Below, in pieces: positions 23,701 to 33,771 of a DNA stretch of 64,000 bases. The notes below the pieces were generated by a model that saw only the letters and a list, made by a program, of their open reading frames with translations, made no database searches and was not told the origin of the DNA. Each line of letters opens with the position of its first letter. Within the stretch, counting starts at the first letter, position 1. The stretch comes from Tetradesmus obliquus (lineage: Eukaryota; Chlorophyta; Chlorophyceae; Sphaeropleales; Scenedesmaceae), in the NCBI GenBank assembly GCA_030272155.1, contig CP126197.1:124001-188000 (forward strand). Reading direction: 5' to 3'. Made by a program: the position numbers and the translations under genes.

Positions 23701-26700
23701 AGCTGCAGCAGCAACAAGAGGCCGCAGCTGCAGCAGAGGCGCGGGCGGCGGGGCTGCAGCAGCAGCTGCAGGAGGACCGGGCCAGCTTTGCGGCAACTGA
23801 GGCGCAGCGGGATGTGGCGTGGCAGCAGCACCTGGACCAGCAGCAGGCGGCGCTGCGGCAGCAGCTGCAGGCGGAGATCCAGCAGCTGCAGCAGCAGCTG
23901 GTGGCGGGGTCAGGCCAGCAGGGCGAGGCAGCTGTAGCGGCAGCAGCAGCGCTGTTGCAGGCCCAAGCAGCGGCCACGCAGTCGGAAGCAGACGCAGCAG
24001 AAGCACGTGCGGCAGCTGCAGCAGCAGCTAACAAGGCTGCCGAGCTGCAGCAGCAGCTGTCTGAGGTGCTAGGGGAGCTGGGCACACTACGTGAGGGCCA
24101 GGGCCCTGCTGCTGCTGCTGCCGCCTCGCAACTATCAACCATACAGTCTGAGCTGGCTGCTGCTCGCGAAGCTGCTGCGGAGGCTGCTGCTGAGGCTGAT
24201 GCGCTGCGCAGCGAGCTGGATCGCAGCAAGGCGCAGCTGGTGCGGCTGAAGGAGCAGCTGATGAATGAGCAGGAGGATGAGGAGGAGGCGCTGGCGTGGC
24301 GCGTGGAGGCCGAGGTGCGCGGGGGTGCTGTGGTGCTGCTGCAGATGTGGCCAGGCAGCAGCAGCAGTTGCAGGCGAATGCTTGGAGTGTTACGGGCGCT
24401 GCATGTGGTGGCAGCAGTGCAACGGCTGCTTGCAGGAAGGGGGAGGGGGTAAAACCCAGTACAACCAGGACTGAGTGCCGCTGCGCACGCAGCTCCCATG
24501 TGTGAAGGCCTGACATTGTTGTGTGATGCCATGCTGCTGCTGCTGCAGGTCAAGGCGGTGCGTGAGGAGGCAGCGCGCCGCGAGGCGGCTCTGCAGGCTC
24601 AGGTGGACGAGGCGCGCGCTGCCGCCGCTGCCGCTGCTGCTGGCGGTGGCGGTGGCGAGGGCGGCGACCTTGCCTCGCTGCTTGCTGCGCGTGAGGCTGA
24701 GCTGGAGAACTTGCAGGCGGCACTTGGGGAGCTCAGCTACGAGGTGCGCGGTGATTTGACAATGATGTCAGGTGGTTCTGAATGAACTGTATGATTACAT
24801 GTGGCTCAGGCAGGCAGGGAAAGCGTTGGGTTCCAGAAGAGAAGGCCTGTGTTTTGCAGGAAAGCCTGAGCATGCAAGGCAAGCTGCTGTGTGGCACTGC
24901 CTGCCCCTGCGCTCAGATGCTTGTGGGGTGCTCTCAAGTTTGGTCTGTGCCTGCTTTCCTGCCCGAATATCACCCGCTGCTGTGCTGCTGCAGGCGGAGG
25001 CTGCGGAACGCGCGCGTGCTGAGCTGCGGGGGCTGAAGGACCAGCTGGCAGCAGCAGCAGCGCAGCAGGAGGCGGCAGCAGCAGCCATGCAGGGTGAGCG
25101 GCTGCGGCAAGCAGGCATGGACAGGCTGGGCGGCAGGAAGTGTAGCTATCCGTGGCTGGGCAGTGGGAGGAGCAGATGCACGTGCATCCGCTCATGGCTT
25201 GCAGCCAGCACAAGGTCTTGAGCCAGCTGCTTGCTGCAGTTCTTCACATGGCGTGTGTTGCTGGCTCTTCACGTATGTCATGCTGACGCCAAGTCACATG
25301 TTAAGATTCTAACTTTTCAACACAGCATTTCCTGCACTGCTGCTGCTGCTGCTGCTGCAGAGGTGGCGTCTGCGCGGTCAGCTGCCGAGGCGTCTGTTGC
25401 CACCCTCAGTGCTCAGCTGGAGTCGCTGCGCTCCAGCCAGGCCGTGGCCAGCGAGGAGGCGGCCATGCTGCGCGCCAGCCTGGACAAGGTGAGCGCAGCA
25501 CAGGCTGTGTTGGGTGGTTGGCCAGCTTCAGCTATGGCTGCCTGGGACATGCATGCAGCTGTGTAAATCAGTTGAACCGCTTGCGCTGTAGCTGCTCTGC
25601 AGCGAGACAGCCTGGACAAGGTGCGGGGCGCGGTGGCATGGCATGACTGGTTGTGCCATACTATGTTGGGAGGTCACAGCCATGCACTTGATTCATGCGG
25701 CATCGGCAGAGCTGGTGTGTAGCCTGGATAAGGTGCGGCTGCTGCACTAATGCTTCTGATGCTGGCAAGTTCCATGCCCGTATGCAAGCATACCTGGGGC
25801 ATTGCTGCAGCTGGTGCGGACGCTCTGAACTGCACAGCACAACAGCACACTGCACAGGCCCTCTCCAGCCACAAAGAGCCGAAGGTGAGTTCTGCAGCTG
25901 CAGCAGCTGCTGCTGACGTCTACTGTGCCTGATGCCTTGCCGTGACTGTCTGCCTGGCTGCGCCTGCAGGTGCACGCCACCACAGTAGGCAAGGCCGAGC
26001 TACGGCAGCAGGTGCTAGCTGCACTCACCACCAAGCCCGGCTCAGCGGAGCGCAGGGCGGGCCTCACCGTAGTGGCTGACACGCTGGGCCTGAGCACAGA
26101 GGACAGGGCCAGCCTGGGGCTCACAGCCAGCAGCAGCAGCAGCGCAGCAGCGTCAGGCGCCAGCTACGGCCGCAGTCCTGCAGCCGGCGGCGAGTCGGCA
26201 GGGTTTGGCCTGCTGGGAGAAGGGCAGTCGCCTGCAGCAGCAGCTGCTGGAGCCGCAGGGCCGTACGGGCATGGCGGCAGCGGCGCAGGCGCCACGCCGC
26301 GTGCGGATGCAGGCAGCAGGGCTGCTGGCGGGCGGCGCAGCGTGCTGGGGCGAGTGGTGGGCGTGCTGTTTGGGCGCGGCGGCGGTGGTGATAAGCCGGC
26401 AGGTGCGCGGGCGGTGACATTGCTGCAGGGCTGTAGCAGGAGAGATCATGCGTCGGTGGAGGCATGCAGGCATGTTGTGTGAATGCTCTGGAGATTTGCA
26501 AGCCAGCAACAGTCTGCAACAGCAGTGGCAGGCTATCAGGAAGCATTCCTGCACACGGCTGCAGCGCCATCATCGCTTGTGCATGCACACATGTCGCCGC
26601 TGCTGCACTTGCTTGCACTGCTCCTGCTACTGCTCATGAAACTGGAATGAGTGTTTGCTCCATCCCTGCTGTGCTGTTGCTACTGCAGCGCCTGCTGGCG

Positions 26701-27905
26701 GCTCGCTGGCGGACGCCTGGGCGGGATTCCTGCTGGAGCAGCAGACGGCGGCAGCAGCAGCAACAGCAGATGGCAGCAGCAACGGCGCCAAGCAGACCAG
26801 CTCGGCGCCAGCCACGCCGTTGCCTGCAGGCCTAGGCGGGGCAGCAGGCGGCTACCAGAGCAATGTGGGCCAGTATGCAGGCGCAGCAGGTGGTGGTCAG
26901 CTGTACACGCCGTACAGTGATGGCACCACCAAGTATGGTCTGCCTGGCAGCCCTGCAGCAGCAGCAGGGTCTGGTCGGGGCAGGTTTGGGCGTGAGGCAG
27001 GCAGCCTGGCAGCTTCAGCAGCCGCCATGCAGCAGCAGCTGGACTTGACTGCTGCTGCTGCGAGGCTGGGTGAGGCTGGCAGGGCCATGTCAGGCGAGGT
27101 GGAGGAGCAACCAGCAGCAGCAGCAGCAAACACCGCAAGCACTGGTGGTGTGTACGGCAGTGGCTACTCATCGGCGCTTGGCGCTAGCCTGGGAGCTGCT
27201 GGCCTTGGCGGCAGTGCTGGCGGTGCTGGTGCAGGCAGCAGCAGCCCTTACAGTGCTGGCCTGTATGGCAGCAGCTACTCCGCTGGGCTGGGGGCTGGTG
27301 CCAGCAGCAATGCACCTGGCTACGCTAGCAGCAGCACCTACAGCAGCAGCCTGCTGGGAGGCCTTGGTGGCAGCAGCAGTGCGTATGGGGCTGGCGCATA
27401 TGGCAGCAGTGCGTACGGCACAGCTGGCAGCAGCGGCGCGTACAGTGCTGGCATATACAGCAGCTTGCTGTCTGGCACGGCAGGCCTGGCTGGCAGCAGC
27501 AGCAGCACGTACACGTCAGGGCTCGGGTACACACTGCCAGCCGCTGGCAGTGCGCTTGCAGGAACAGCAGCAGCAGCGGGGGGCAGCAGCAGTGCTTACG
27601 GCTCTATGTTTGGAGGCAGTGCGTACGGCGCTGGCCTGGCAGCCACTGGTGCAGGCACTGCGGCCAGCAGCAGCAGCTATGCGAGTGGGGCCTATGGCAC
27701 ATACTCGGGCCTGAGTGGGTTGGGCGGATTGGGAGGTGCTGGCAGTCCTGGTGCTGCAGGCGCATACACAAGCAGCTACCTGACTGGGGCTGGAGCCAGC
27801 CCAGGGGCTGGTGCAGGCAGCAGCAGTGCAGCCCCTGCTGTCAGCAGCGGCTATGCGTCTCTGTTAGGCAGCAGCACTGCAGGGCAGTACAGTTACGGCA
27901 GCTGA
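17714..27905 (+). CDS. Giant golgin-like coiled-coil protein with a GRAB-like domain
   Basis: Eleven exons: 17714-17800, 17898-17956, 18136-19036, 19304-22768, 23030-23323, 23511-24314, 24549-24743, 24994-25093, 25361-25488, 25970-26387, 26689-27905. The phases agree and give 2,555 residues. Parts: an amphipathic N-terminus (MWNFNNVASRATRLATTLIE); a Gln/Tyr/Gly-rich region (about 60-310); a second amphipathic Ser/Thr/Gly-rich segment from Trp317 to Val344 that looks like a lipid-packing sensor; a Gln/Ala-rich coiled coil of over 1,600 residues; and about residues 2018-2062 (KAELRQQVLAALTTKPGSAE onward, ending STEDRASLGL), which match the layout of the Arf1-binding GRAB domain of Rud3/GMAP-210 golgins. 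After it come about 490 Gly/Ala/Ser/Tyr-rich residues, unusual for a golgin. Role by family: tether at Golgi membranes. The GRAB call is from memory of the pattern. The start is supported because exons 1 and 2 splice in frame into exon 3. Confidence 0.85.
22114..22194 (+). repeat. 27-bp tandem repeat inside golgin exon 4
   Basis: Three identical 27-bp copies encode a nine-residue Ala-rich unit with one Glu-Gln pair. The insertion adds 9 residues per copy, which is not a heptad multiple, so it shifts the coiled-coil register. Confidence 0.9.
22441..22560 (+). repeat. Internal duplication of a golgin coiled-coil segment
   Basis: The segment encoding ERASFAATEAQRDAAWQQH in exon 4 recurs at about 23721-23845 in exon 6 as DRASFAATEAQRDVAWQQH, with high DNA identity. 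It shows that the rod grew by duplication across an intron-bearing unit. Confidence 0.85.
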
Positions 27906-28031
27906 TGAGGGTTGCGGGAGATCCGGTGGCACTGCTGAGAGCCAGCGCATCTTGGTCGTGGGCTGGGCTTGTGACTGGTACCTACAGCAGCGGCCACAGC
28001 GACGTTTGGCAGCCTGCTAACACAGCAGGTC

Positions 28032-28036
28032 TGTAA
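28032..28036 (+). terminator. Candidate polyadenylation signal TGTAA (golgin gene)
   Basis: TGTAA lies 127 bases after the golgin stop codon. This pentamer is the usual polyadenylation signal of chlorophycean algae. Confidence 0.6.
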
Positions 28037-28324
28037 TGATTGACCTGCTTGCACGTTGTACCAATTTTATACTGCAGAAGAACAGACAGTAGGGCTGGTC
28101 AGGTTCAGTAGGGTTTGCCAGGTTCAAAGTCTGCAACGCATCATTGTTAGCATCTGGCCCTGATGTAGTGTAGCAGGTGTGACGTTTTCTTCACGACGTG
28201 TTGTGCCAGGCGGAACAGAACATCCGACTTTCGAGCTGACATTGCTGTCCAGTCAGTCTCCGTCTTTGAGCTTGGTTGGGGCTTCCCCACATATATTCAA
28301 TAGTTTATTTCATACCTGTGTATA

Positions 28325-28695
28325 ATGTCGAACGTTTACAGCCCCAGCAGGCCGTTACACGCCAGCAATGGCACCCAGACAAAGATGCACGAAGAAATGG
28401 CGGAGTACGCTTATTCGCAGGTGATTGCTGCAGCAATCTGCTGTAACATGTACATTCTGGACATTGGCTCAGCTGGCAAAGGCGCTCTACGTGCGTGTGT
28501 TCTGTAACCAGCAATTCTGTTGCTGACCAGCCTGCTGCTGCTCTTCTGCAGGACGTGCAAGACCTGCTGCAGAAGATGTGTGCTGATTTGTTCACGGAGC
28601 GCCCTTCTGATGCCATTAAGTACATGATCCAGTGGCTGTCAGCAGAGAAGCAGCGGCGAGAAGAGAAGGAGGCAGATGCTGCAGCAGCGAAGTAG
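28325..28695 (+). CDS. Small RIIa/DPY-30-like dimerisation protein
   Basis: Two exons, 28325-28420 and 28552-28695, join in phase 0 to give 79 residues. The second exon encodes DVQDLLQKMCADLFTERPSD followed by AIKYMIQWL, which has the spacing of the RIIalpha/DPY-30 helix pair: helix, a Pro-containing turn, then an amphipathic second helix. A charged tail (EKQRREEKEADAAAAK) follows. Such domains dock on amphipathic helices of anchoring proteins, typically in PKA regulatory subunits, cilia radial spokes or histone methyltransferase complexes. Which role applies here cannot be told from sequence. The upstream flank is AT-rich (tatattcaatagtttatttc). It starts 419 bases after the golgin stop on the same strand. 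Confidence 0.85.
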
Positions 28696-30264
28696 TCAGA
28701 AACACAGCCTACACTGTGAACAACTACCGTGTACTGTACACCATGTATATGGCTCATTCCAGTGTCAATGTTTAAAATCCAGACTGATTTCCTATAGTAA
28801 AGTGTTGCTGAACAGGCATCGGCATGTATGTGCCAGGCCTGTCGTGTATTGTGGCAAGTGGTAGGCGGGCTGTTACGAAGCAGGTGCTCACCGCTGCTGG
28901 CAGCTGGCCTGGCGCACGGAAGCTGGCTGTGCATGTGGATGAGGCTGCCAAATCTGGCAAAGAGGAATGTACCAGCATAGTGCCATGGCCACCCTGCGGC
29001 AAATGTTACTGGCGTGTGTGCTGGTGACAGAAGAGGTCAGGGATGTTCTCTTGAGAGTAAGCTGGGTGTAACTGGTGCAATGTAGGCAGGCTGCCAGTTC
29101 AAAGCATGTGCTCGCTGCAAGGTTTTACAAGAGTTCCGGCACTGCTGTTCAGCCAGCATCTTGGCTAGTCTAGTCTTGGGTGTTAGTCCAATCTTTGTCG
29201 CCTGGCAAAGGACAGAGCCAATGTAACTGGGTGTTTGTTACACGCGTCACCAACACAGCTGGCAGCTGCCTGGCAGCCACCAGTACACCTCACGGCGACC
29301 GGTCATCCCAAGCTCATGAACACAGCCTGGTGTTACTTGCAAGCGGAGACATGCACAGGCTGGTTGGTGCAACAGCTGCTTACCAACATCCTGTCATCCA
29401 TACGGCCATGCTCCCAGCCTTGCAGCCAGGCCGCCTCTTCCGTGAGGGCAACCACCATCATCAAGCAACCAGTTTGCATGTACCGACTACAACATAACCA
29501 AGGACAAGGATACAAAGCAAAATGCATCATCATTGCAACAGCTCAGCCTAGGTGGCCACGTGGCTGCTCAAGAATTGGTGGAACCTGGACATCATGCACA
29601 GCGCTGTTGCTGGCAGCCCAGGACCAATGCAAAGCAGCGTCAACCACGTGTGATTGGAGCCCTGACACAGCACTGTGCACAACCTGCAACTCATACGTAC
29701 AGTTGAACATAAATGGCAGGGCAGGCGCAGCCAGTTCAACAGGCCCGCAGCAGATGGCTCGGCAGACACGTTCAACTCCTGCCACTGCAATCAACCTGCA
29801 AATGCAAGCGACCTGTGGTTGGTCGGGGGCCCAACCCAACTCAGCTCTTGACTCAAACTCTGCACTGCAGCAACAAAGGCTGTCAACCTGTCTGAAATGC
29901 AGATGTACCAACGAATAACCGCATGCCATGCCATGCGCAACAGGGATCTGCTGCAGAATGCACGCTGGTCTTCTTGTTAGCATGCATGCTGCTGCCTTGA
30001 GCACCACTCGCTGGATGTATAAAACCTAACAAAAAGCAGCCATAGAACCAGGGGGTACAGATTTGCCAACTGACAACCACACAACCCTCCCGCTATCACA
30101 ACATGTAAAAAACACAAGGGTCCAACTCTGCCACACCTTGCACATCACCACCATCACAGCCCACCTACAACCAGCGAGACACAGCCATAGCAACGGCTAT
30201 CTCATTTGTGCTCGTGTTACACTTTCACGCTCCTGCAGCCGCATGGGCAGCGCCCAGGCAGCGC
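28696..30264. other. Intergenic region between convergent genes
   Basis: This separates the plus-strand RIIa-like gene from the minus-strand heat-shock gene. No exon chain or family motif was seen. TGTAA motifs on the plus strand occur near 29068 and 29222. Confidence 0.6.
30217..30221 (-). terminator. Candidate polyadenylation signal TGTAA (small HSP gene)
   Basis: TTACA on the plus strand, so TGTAA on the minus strand, 44 bases after the stop codon of the small heat-shock protein. Confidence 0.45.
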
Positions 30265-31426
30265 TCAGGCGGCCTCGCCGCCGCTGACGGTGATGCGCTT
30301 GGGCTGCGGCTGCGCCTTGGGCTCAGCCTTGGGCACCGTCACCTTGAGCACGCCATTCACCAGGCTGGCCGCCACGCCCTCATCCTTCACGTTGTCGGGC
30401 AGCGTGAAGGAGCGGCTGAAGCTGCTCATGGTGCGCTCACGCCGCACCACCTGGGGGGAGGGAGGGGCAGCAGCAGCACGGCAGGGGCATCGGAAGCAGG
30501 AGTCAGTCATGATGTTAAATGTCGTGTGCATGATGCGCTGGAAGCTGGAACAGTTGGTGAGGCCCAGTGAGTTCACTGCCACTGCTGTTGTATGCGCATG
30601 CCGCTGGGTAGGTTCTGGAACAGGCAGGTCTGCAGTGCATGCTGCCAAGAAGGTTCTGGAAGTGCATGCTGGCGGTTCTGCTGCAGGCTACTGCGCCCTG
30701 CTGCATCCAGGGATGGAGAAGTATCTGTAAACAGTGAAGAGACACCACATGCGGCAGCAAGCAGCAGCATATTCTAGATTCTTCCCTGCAGTCTCCTGCT
30801 GGCATAGTATGCATGCACCTGGAGCATGTGGCCTGCAACTGCCTGCCTCACCTTGCTGTCCTTCTCCTCCCTCTTTTCCTCCTTGCGCTTGCCGCTTATG
30901 GTCATCACGCCCTCGTTCATCTCAACGCTGATGTCGTCAGGGCTGAAGCCCGGGGCATCGCAGTGCAGCTCAAAGGCAGCAGGCGTCTCCACAATGTCCT
31001 GCAAGCAGTTGCATGGAGCAGCAGGACAGCAGCAGGATGAGAAATACTCAGCAGGCTGCTTGAAACAGCATAGAAACAGCTGAGCTTGCGGCCTGCACCA
31101 GGATGGCGACTTGCTGCACTGCTGTGCAGTACTGTCCTGCCAGGAGCAGAGGATCCAGCAGGTGTACATCTTGTCAGCTCAAGGCTGACCATCGCTCTAT
31201 GATGCAGGAGGATTCGCAGACATGCACTATCCTTATACATTTGCCGTGAGTGTTGCAAGCTCACCATAGGGTGGCTTCCTGCAGGCACGCTGCTGGGTCC
31301 GAGCAGCGAGGGGAACATCATGAGGTCGCCCGAGCGACCGCCCAGCGCCCTCTGGAAGGCGTTGTCCAGGGCACGCTCCATCTGGCCAAAGAAGGGATCG
31401 TTGCCGAGGTATGGAGACAGAGCCAT
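30265..31426 (-). CDS. Small heat-shock protein (HSP20/alpha-crystallin family)
   Basis: Three phase-0 exons, 31265-31426, 30852-30998 and 30265-30450, encode 164 residues. The N-terminus (MALSPYLGNDPFFGQMERAL) is the variable arm. The alpha-crystallin domain covers about residues 55-145: FELHCDAPGFSPDDISVEM, GVMTISGKRKEEKREEKDSK, then the last strands with LPDNVKDEGVAASLVNGVLK, containing the G-x-L signature and VTVPK. A short tail holds RITV, an I-x-V-type anchor. These proteins are ATP-independent chaperones that form oligomers and hold unfolding clients. Length and layout are those of cytosolic algal HSP22-type proteins, and no transit peptide is evident. The promoter contains a TATA box and heat-shock elements (separate entry). 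Confidence 0.95.
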
Positions 31427-31532
31427 GGTTGCCAAGTTGCAGATATCGGAAGTGGCAGACGAGAGTCGCAGCAACAAAATGCGTGGAACACAGTATGTGC
31501 CTGTATGTGTGCTTTGTATGTGTGCTTTGTAC

Positions 31533-31621
31533 TGAAAGTTTTGAGAAGCGGGCTCTGCTATATATAGGCGTGACGCTTGTGCCTGCTTCGGCCCCTCGTC
31601 ACATCTGGAAGGTTCCGGAGT
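31533..31621 (-). promoter_or_regulatory. Heat-shock promoter: TATA box and heat-shock elements
   Basis: A TATATATAG run lies at about 31558-31566, about 135 bases before the start codon of the small HSP. Upstream of it on the minus strand, at about 31606-31621, is GGAAGGTTCCGGAG, which has the alternating nGAAn/nTTCn arrangement of a heat-shock element. A weaker one (tGAAagTTTtgaGAAg) sits at about 31533-31548, on the gene side of the TATA box. Confidence 0.75.
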
Positions 31622-33771
31622 TGGCTTGAATGTCCACGAGGACTCGTCACCAAGGGCAACACAACGGCCAGGACACAGCTGTTGAAACCTTTACAGATCT
31701 TCAGGTACAATTGACACTGCAGAACGTGAGTGGCAGCCCAAGTCGAGGCCGCTCAGAAACTCCGGACAAACACAGCTGCTGCAGGATCTTCACACACCGC
31801 AACCAGGCATGCTCACGTGCCTCACGCGCTTGAATGCAGTTGCGTTGCATGCATGACTTCTACAAACAACTACTGCAGCATTGGTCATACTTTTGACGGC
31901 CGGAGGATTGCCTGCTGTGTGCAGCAGCTGCCAGCAGCAGTGCTGCTCCACACCACACATGTAGTCGCAAAATTGCACTACAATGCAACCCGCAACAGAA
32001 AGCACATTTGACGAGCTACATGACGATGGCTGTGAGATGTTGGTTACCAAATGGAGCGTTCAACGCACTGGCTGGTCACACACGCAACCAGGCGACCCCC
32101 ACCGGAGGCGGCCTGCGGCCCTGCCTCATTGGTGAGACTGGCAGCATCAGCCCCTCGCGCGCACACAGTGCTCAACCACAGCATGTGTGTTGTGGTCTGC
32201 GTCTAGCACCCCCAGTGGCGATGAGTATGACACTGATGAATGACCAAACAAAGCTGGTGCACCATCACGAAACCAGGTTTAATGTAAATAGAACACACGG
32301 GTGCAGGCGTACATGCCCTTGACAGCAAGACGCTGCTGCCCTACGCAGCTCTGTGAGTAAGAATGGAGACTGCTGCTGTCACAAGACACTGATACTGATG
32401 GGCAGAAAGCTGCGTGGTACCTGTACGAATTCGTACGACAGGTCCAGCTGTATCTAAGGGAAGTAGTCAAGTCCTGTAACGCTGTGCACAACCCGTGCGC
32501 CGCTGCAGCCTGAGCCATACAGCAGCATTGCCAGCAGCACGGAACTAGGAGGGGTCGTTCCTGCAGCTGTTGCTGTCAGGCTGTCAGGGCGCAGATGACA
32601 CAAAAAAGCATGCACAGGCCAGCGCAACATGCAGAATCTGCTGCTAAAGCAACAGTGCGTCAGCGTAGTGCAGCTGCAGAATCATGCACCAAGGTGCTGC
32701 TACGCTGTTAGCCACGAGCCATACATACACACATGATGGACACCACAGAGCATACATGCGGGGTGCCTGGCTTCTTCCAACCCAGCAGCCCTACTGAATT
32801 TTGCCAATCCAATCCTGCAATTCTTTATACTAATCCAAGGCGAGCACATGCTGAAGCCTGCCGCCCTGCCAACCATGTGGTGACTTGCACGCCATGCAAG
32901 TGCTGAGAAGCGATGCACCGGACGGCATCCTGCAAGCACACCATTACTAGATGCTCAGGCGATACCTGGAGCAGTAAACAATCCAATCAAGTTCTGCATA
33001 TATCTGCTAGTAGCTGAATTGCAGGCGGCTGCTCTCACCACACAGGCAGCGGCAGCAAACATGACCTGAGTGACATTCAGGCAGGCGTGCGCGCCTCCTG
33101 CCAACAAGCACCATCACTTGCAGCACCACCACTGTTCCTTGCTATCATTGACGCTTCACTGGTGCAGCTTCACCGCTGACACAAAGCAGCAGCTGCATCA
33201 TGTGCACGGCTCACATCCGGCTGCCAACTGCAACACACCTGGAGTTACAGCCTTCTCATACGCCTCCCACAAACCAATCAGAGACAGCTGTGCCCTCCTG
33301 AGCTATCATGAAAAGCCTCAAGCTCAACCACACTAGCACTGTGAACCACCCCCAGGATCTGCTGGGGCTGCTGGTGCCTGCTGCTGCTGCTGCTGCTGCT
33401 GCTGCCTCTGCTGCATGCAGGACAGCGCTGCTGCATGACACCACATGTTGGCAGTTCACAGCGCGCAGGACCGCGCTATATCCGAAGAAGTGGTGCAGCG
33501 CACGCAATGCGCCATGCACGTCCGAGTGCTATGAACACAACAGATGGCCAGGAGGCGCACCTGCAAATCTGCAGCCGGACAATGTCAAATCAACAGTGCT
33601 GCTACGGCTTGAAAATAATTCAAACATGCTGACTGTGGCACCGTCCGCATCGACACCCTTACTGTACGTACATTCAAACATTGAAACCATTTGTCAAACC
33701 ATGTGTGCTTCACATACTGCAGCGCCCGGCAGCACACCCAACACCCCGCCACTCCCTACACTAGCCAGGGC
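31622..33771. other. Intergenic region
   Basis: No gene could be supported on either strand. A CTG microsatellite lies at about 33376-33412. TTACA at 33245-33249 is a possible minus-strand polyadenylation signal for the symporter gene, though about 520 bases after its stop. Confidence 0.55.
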
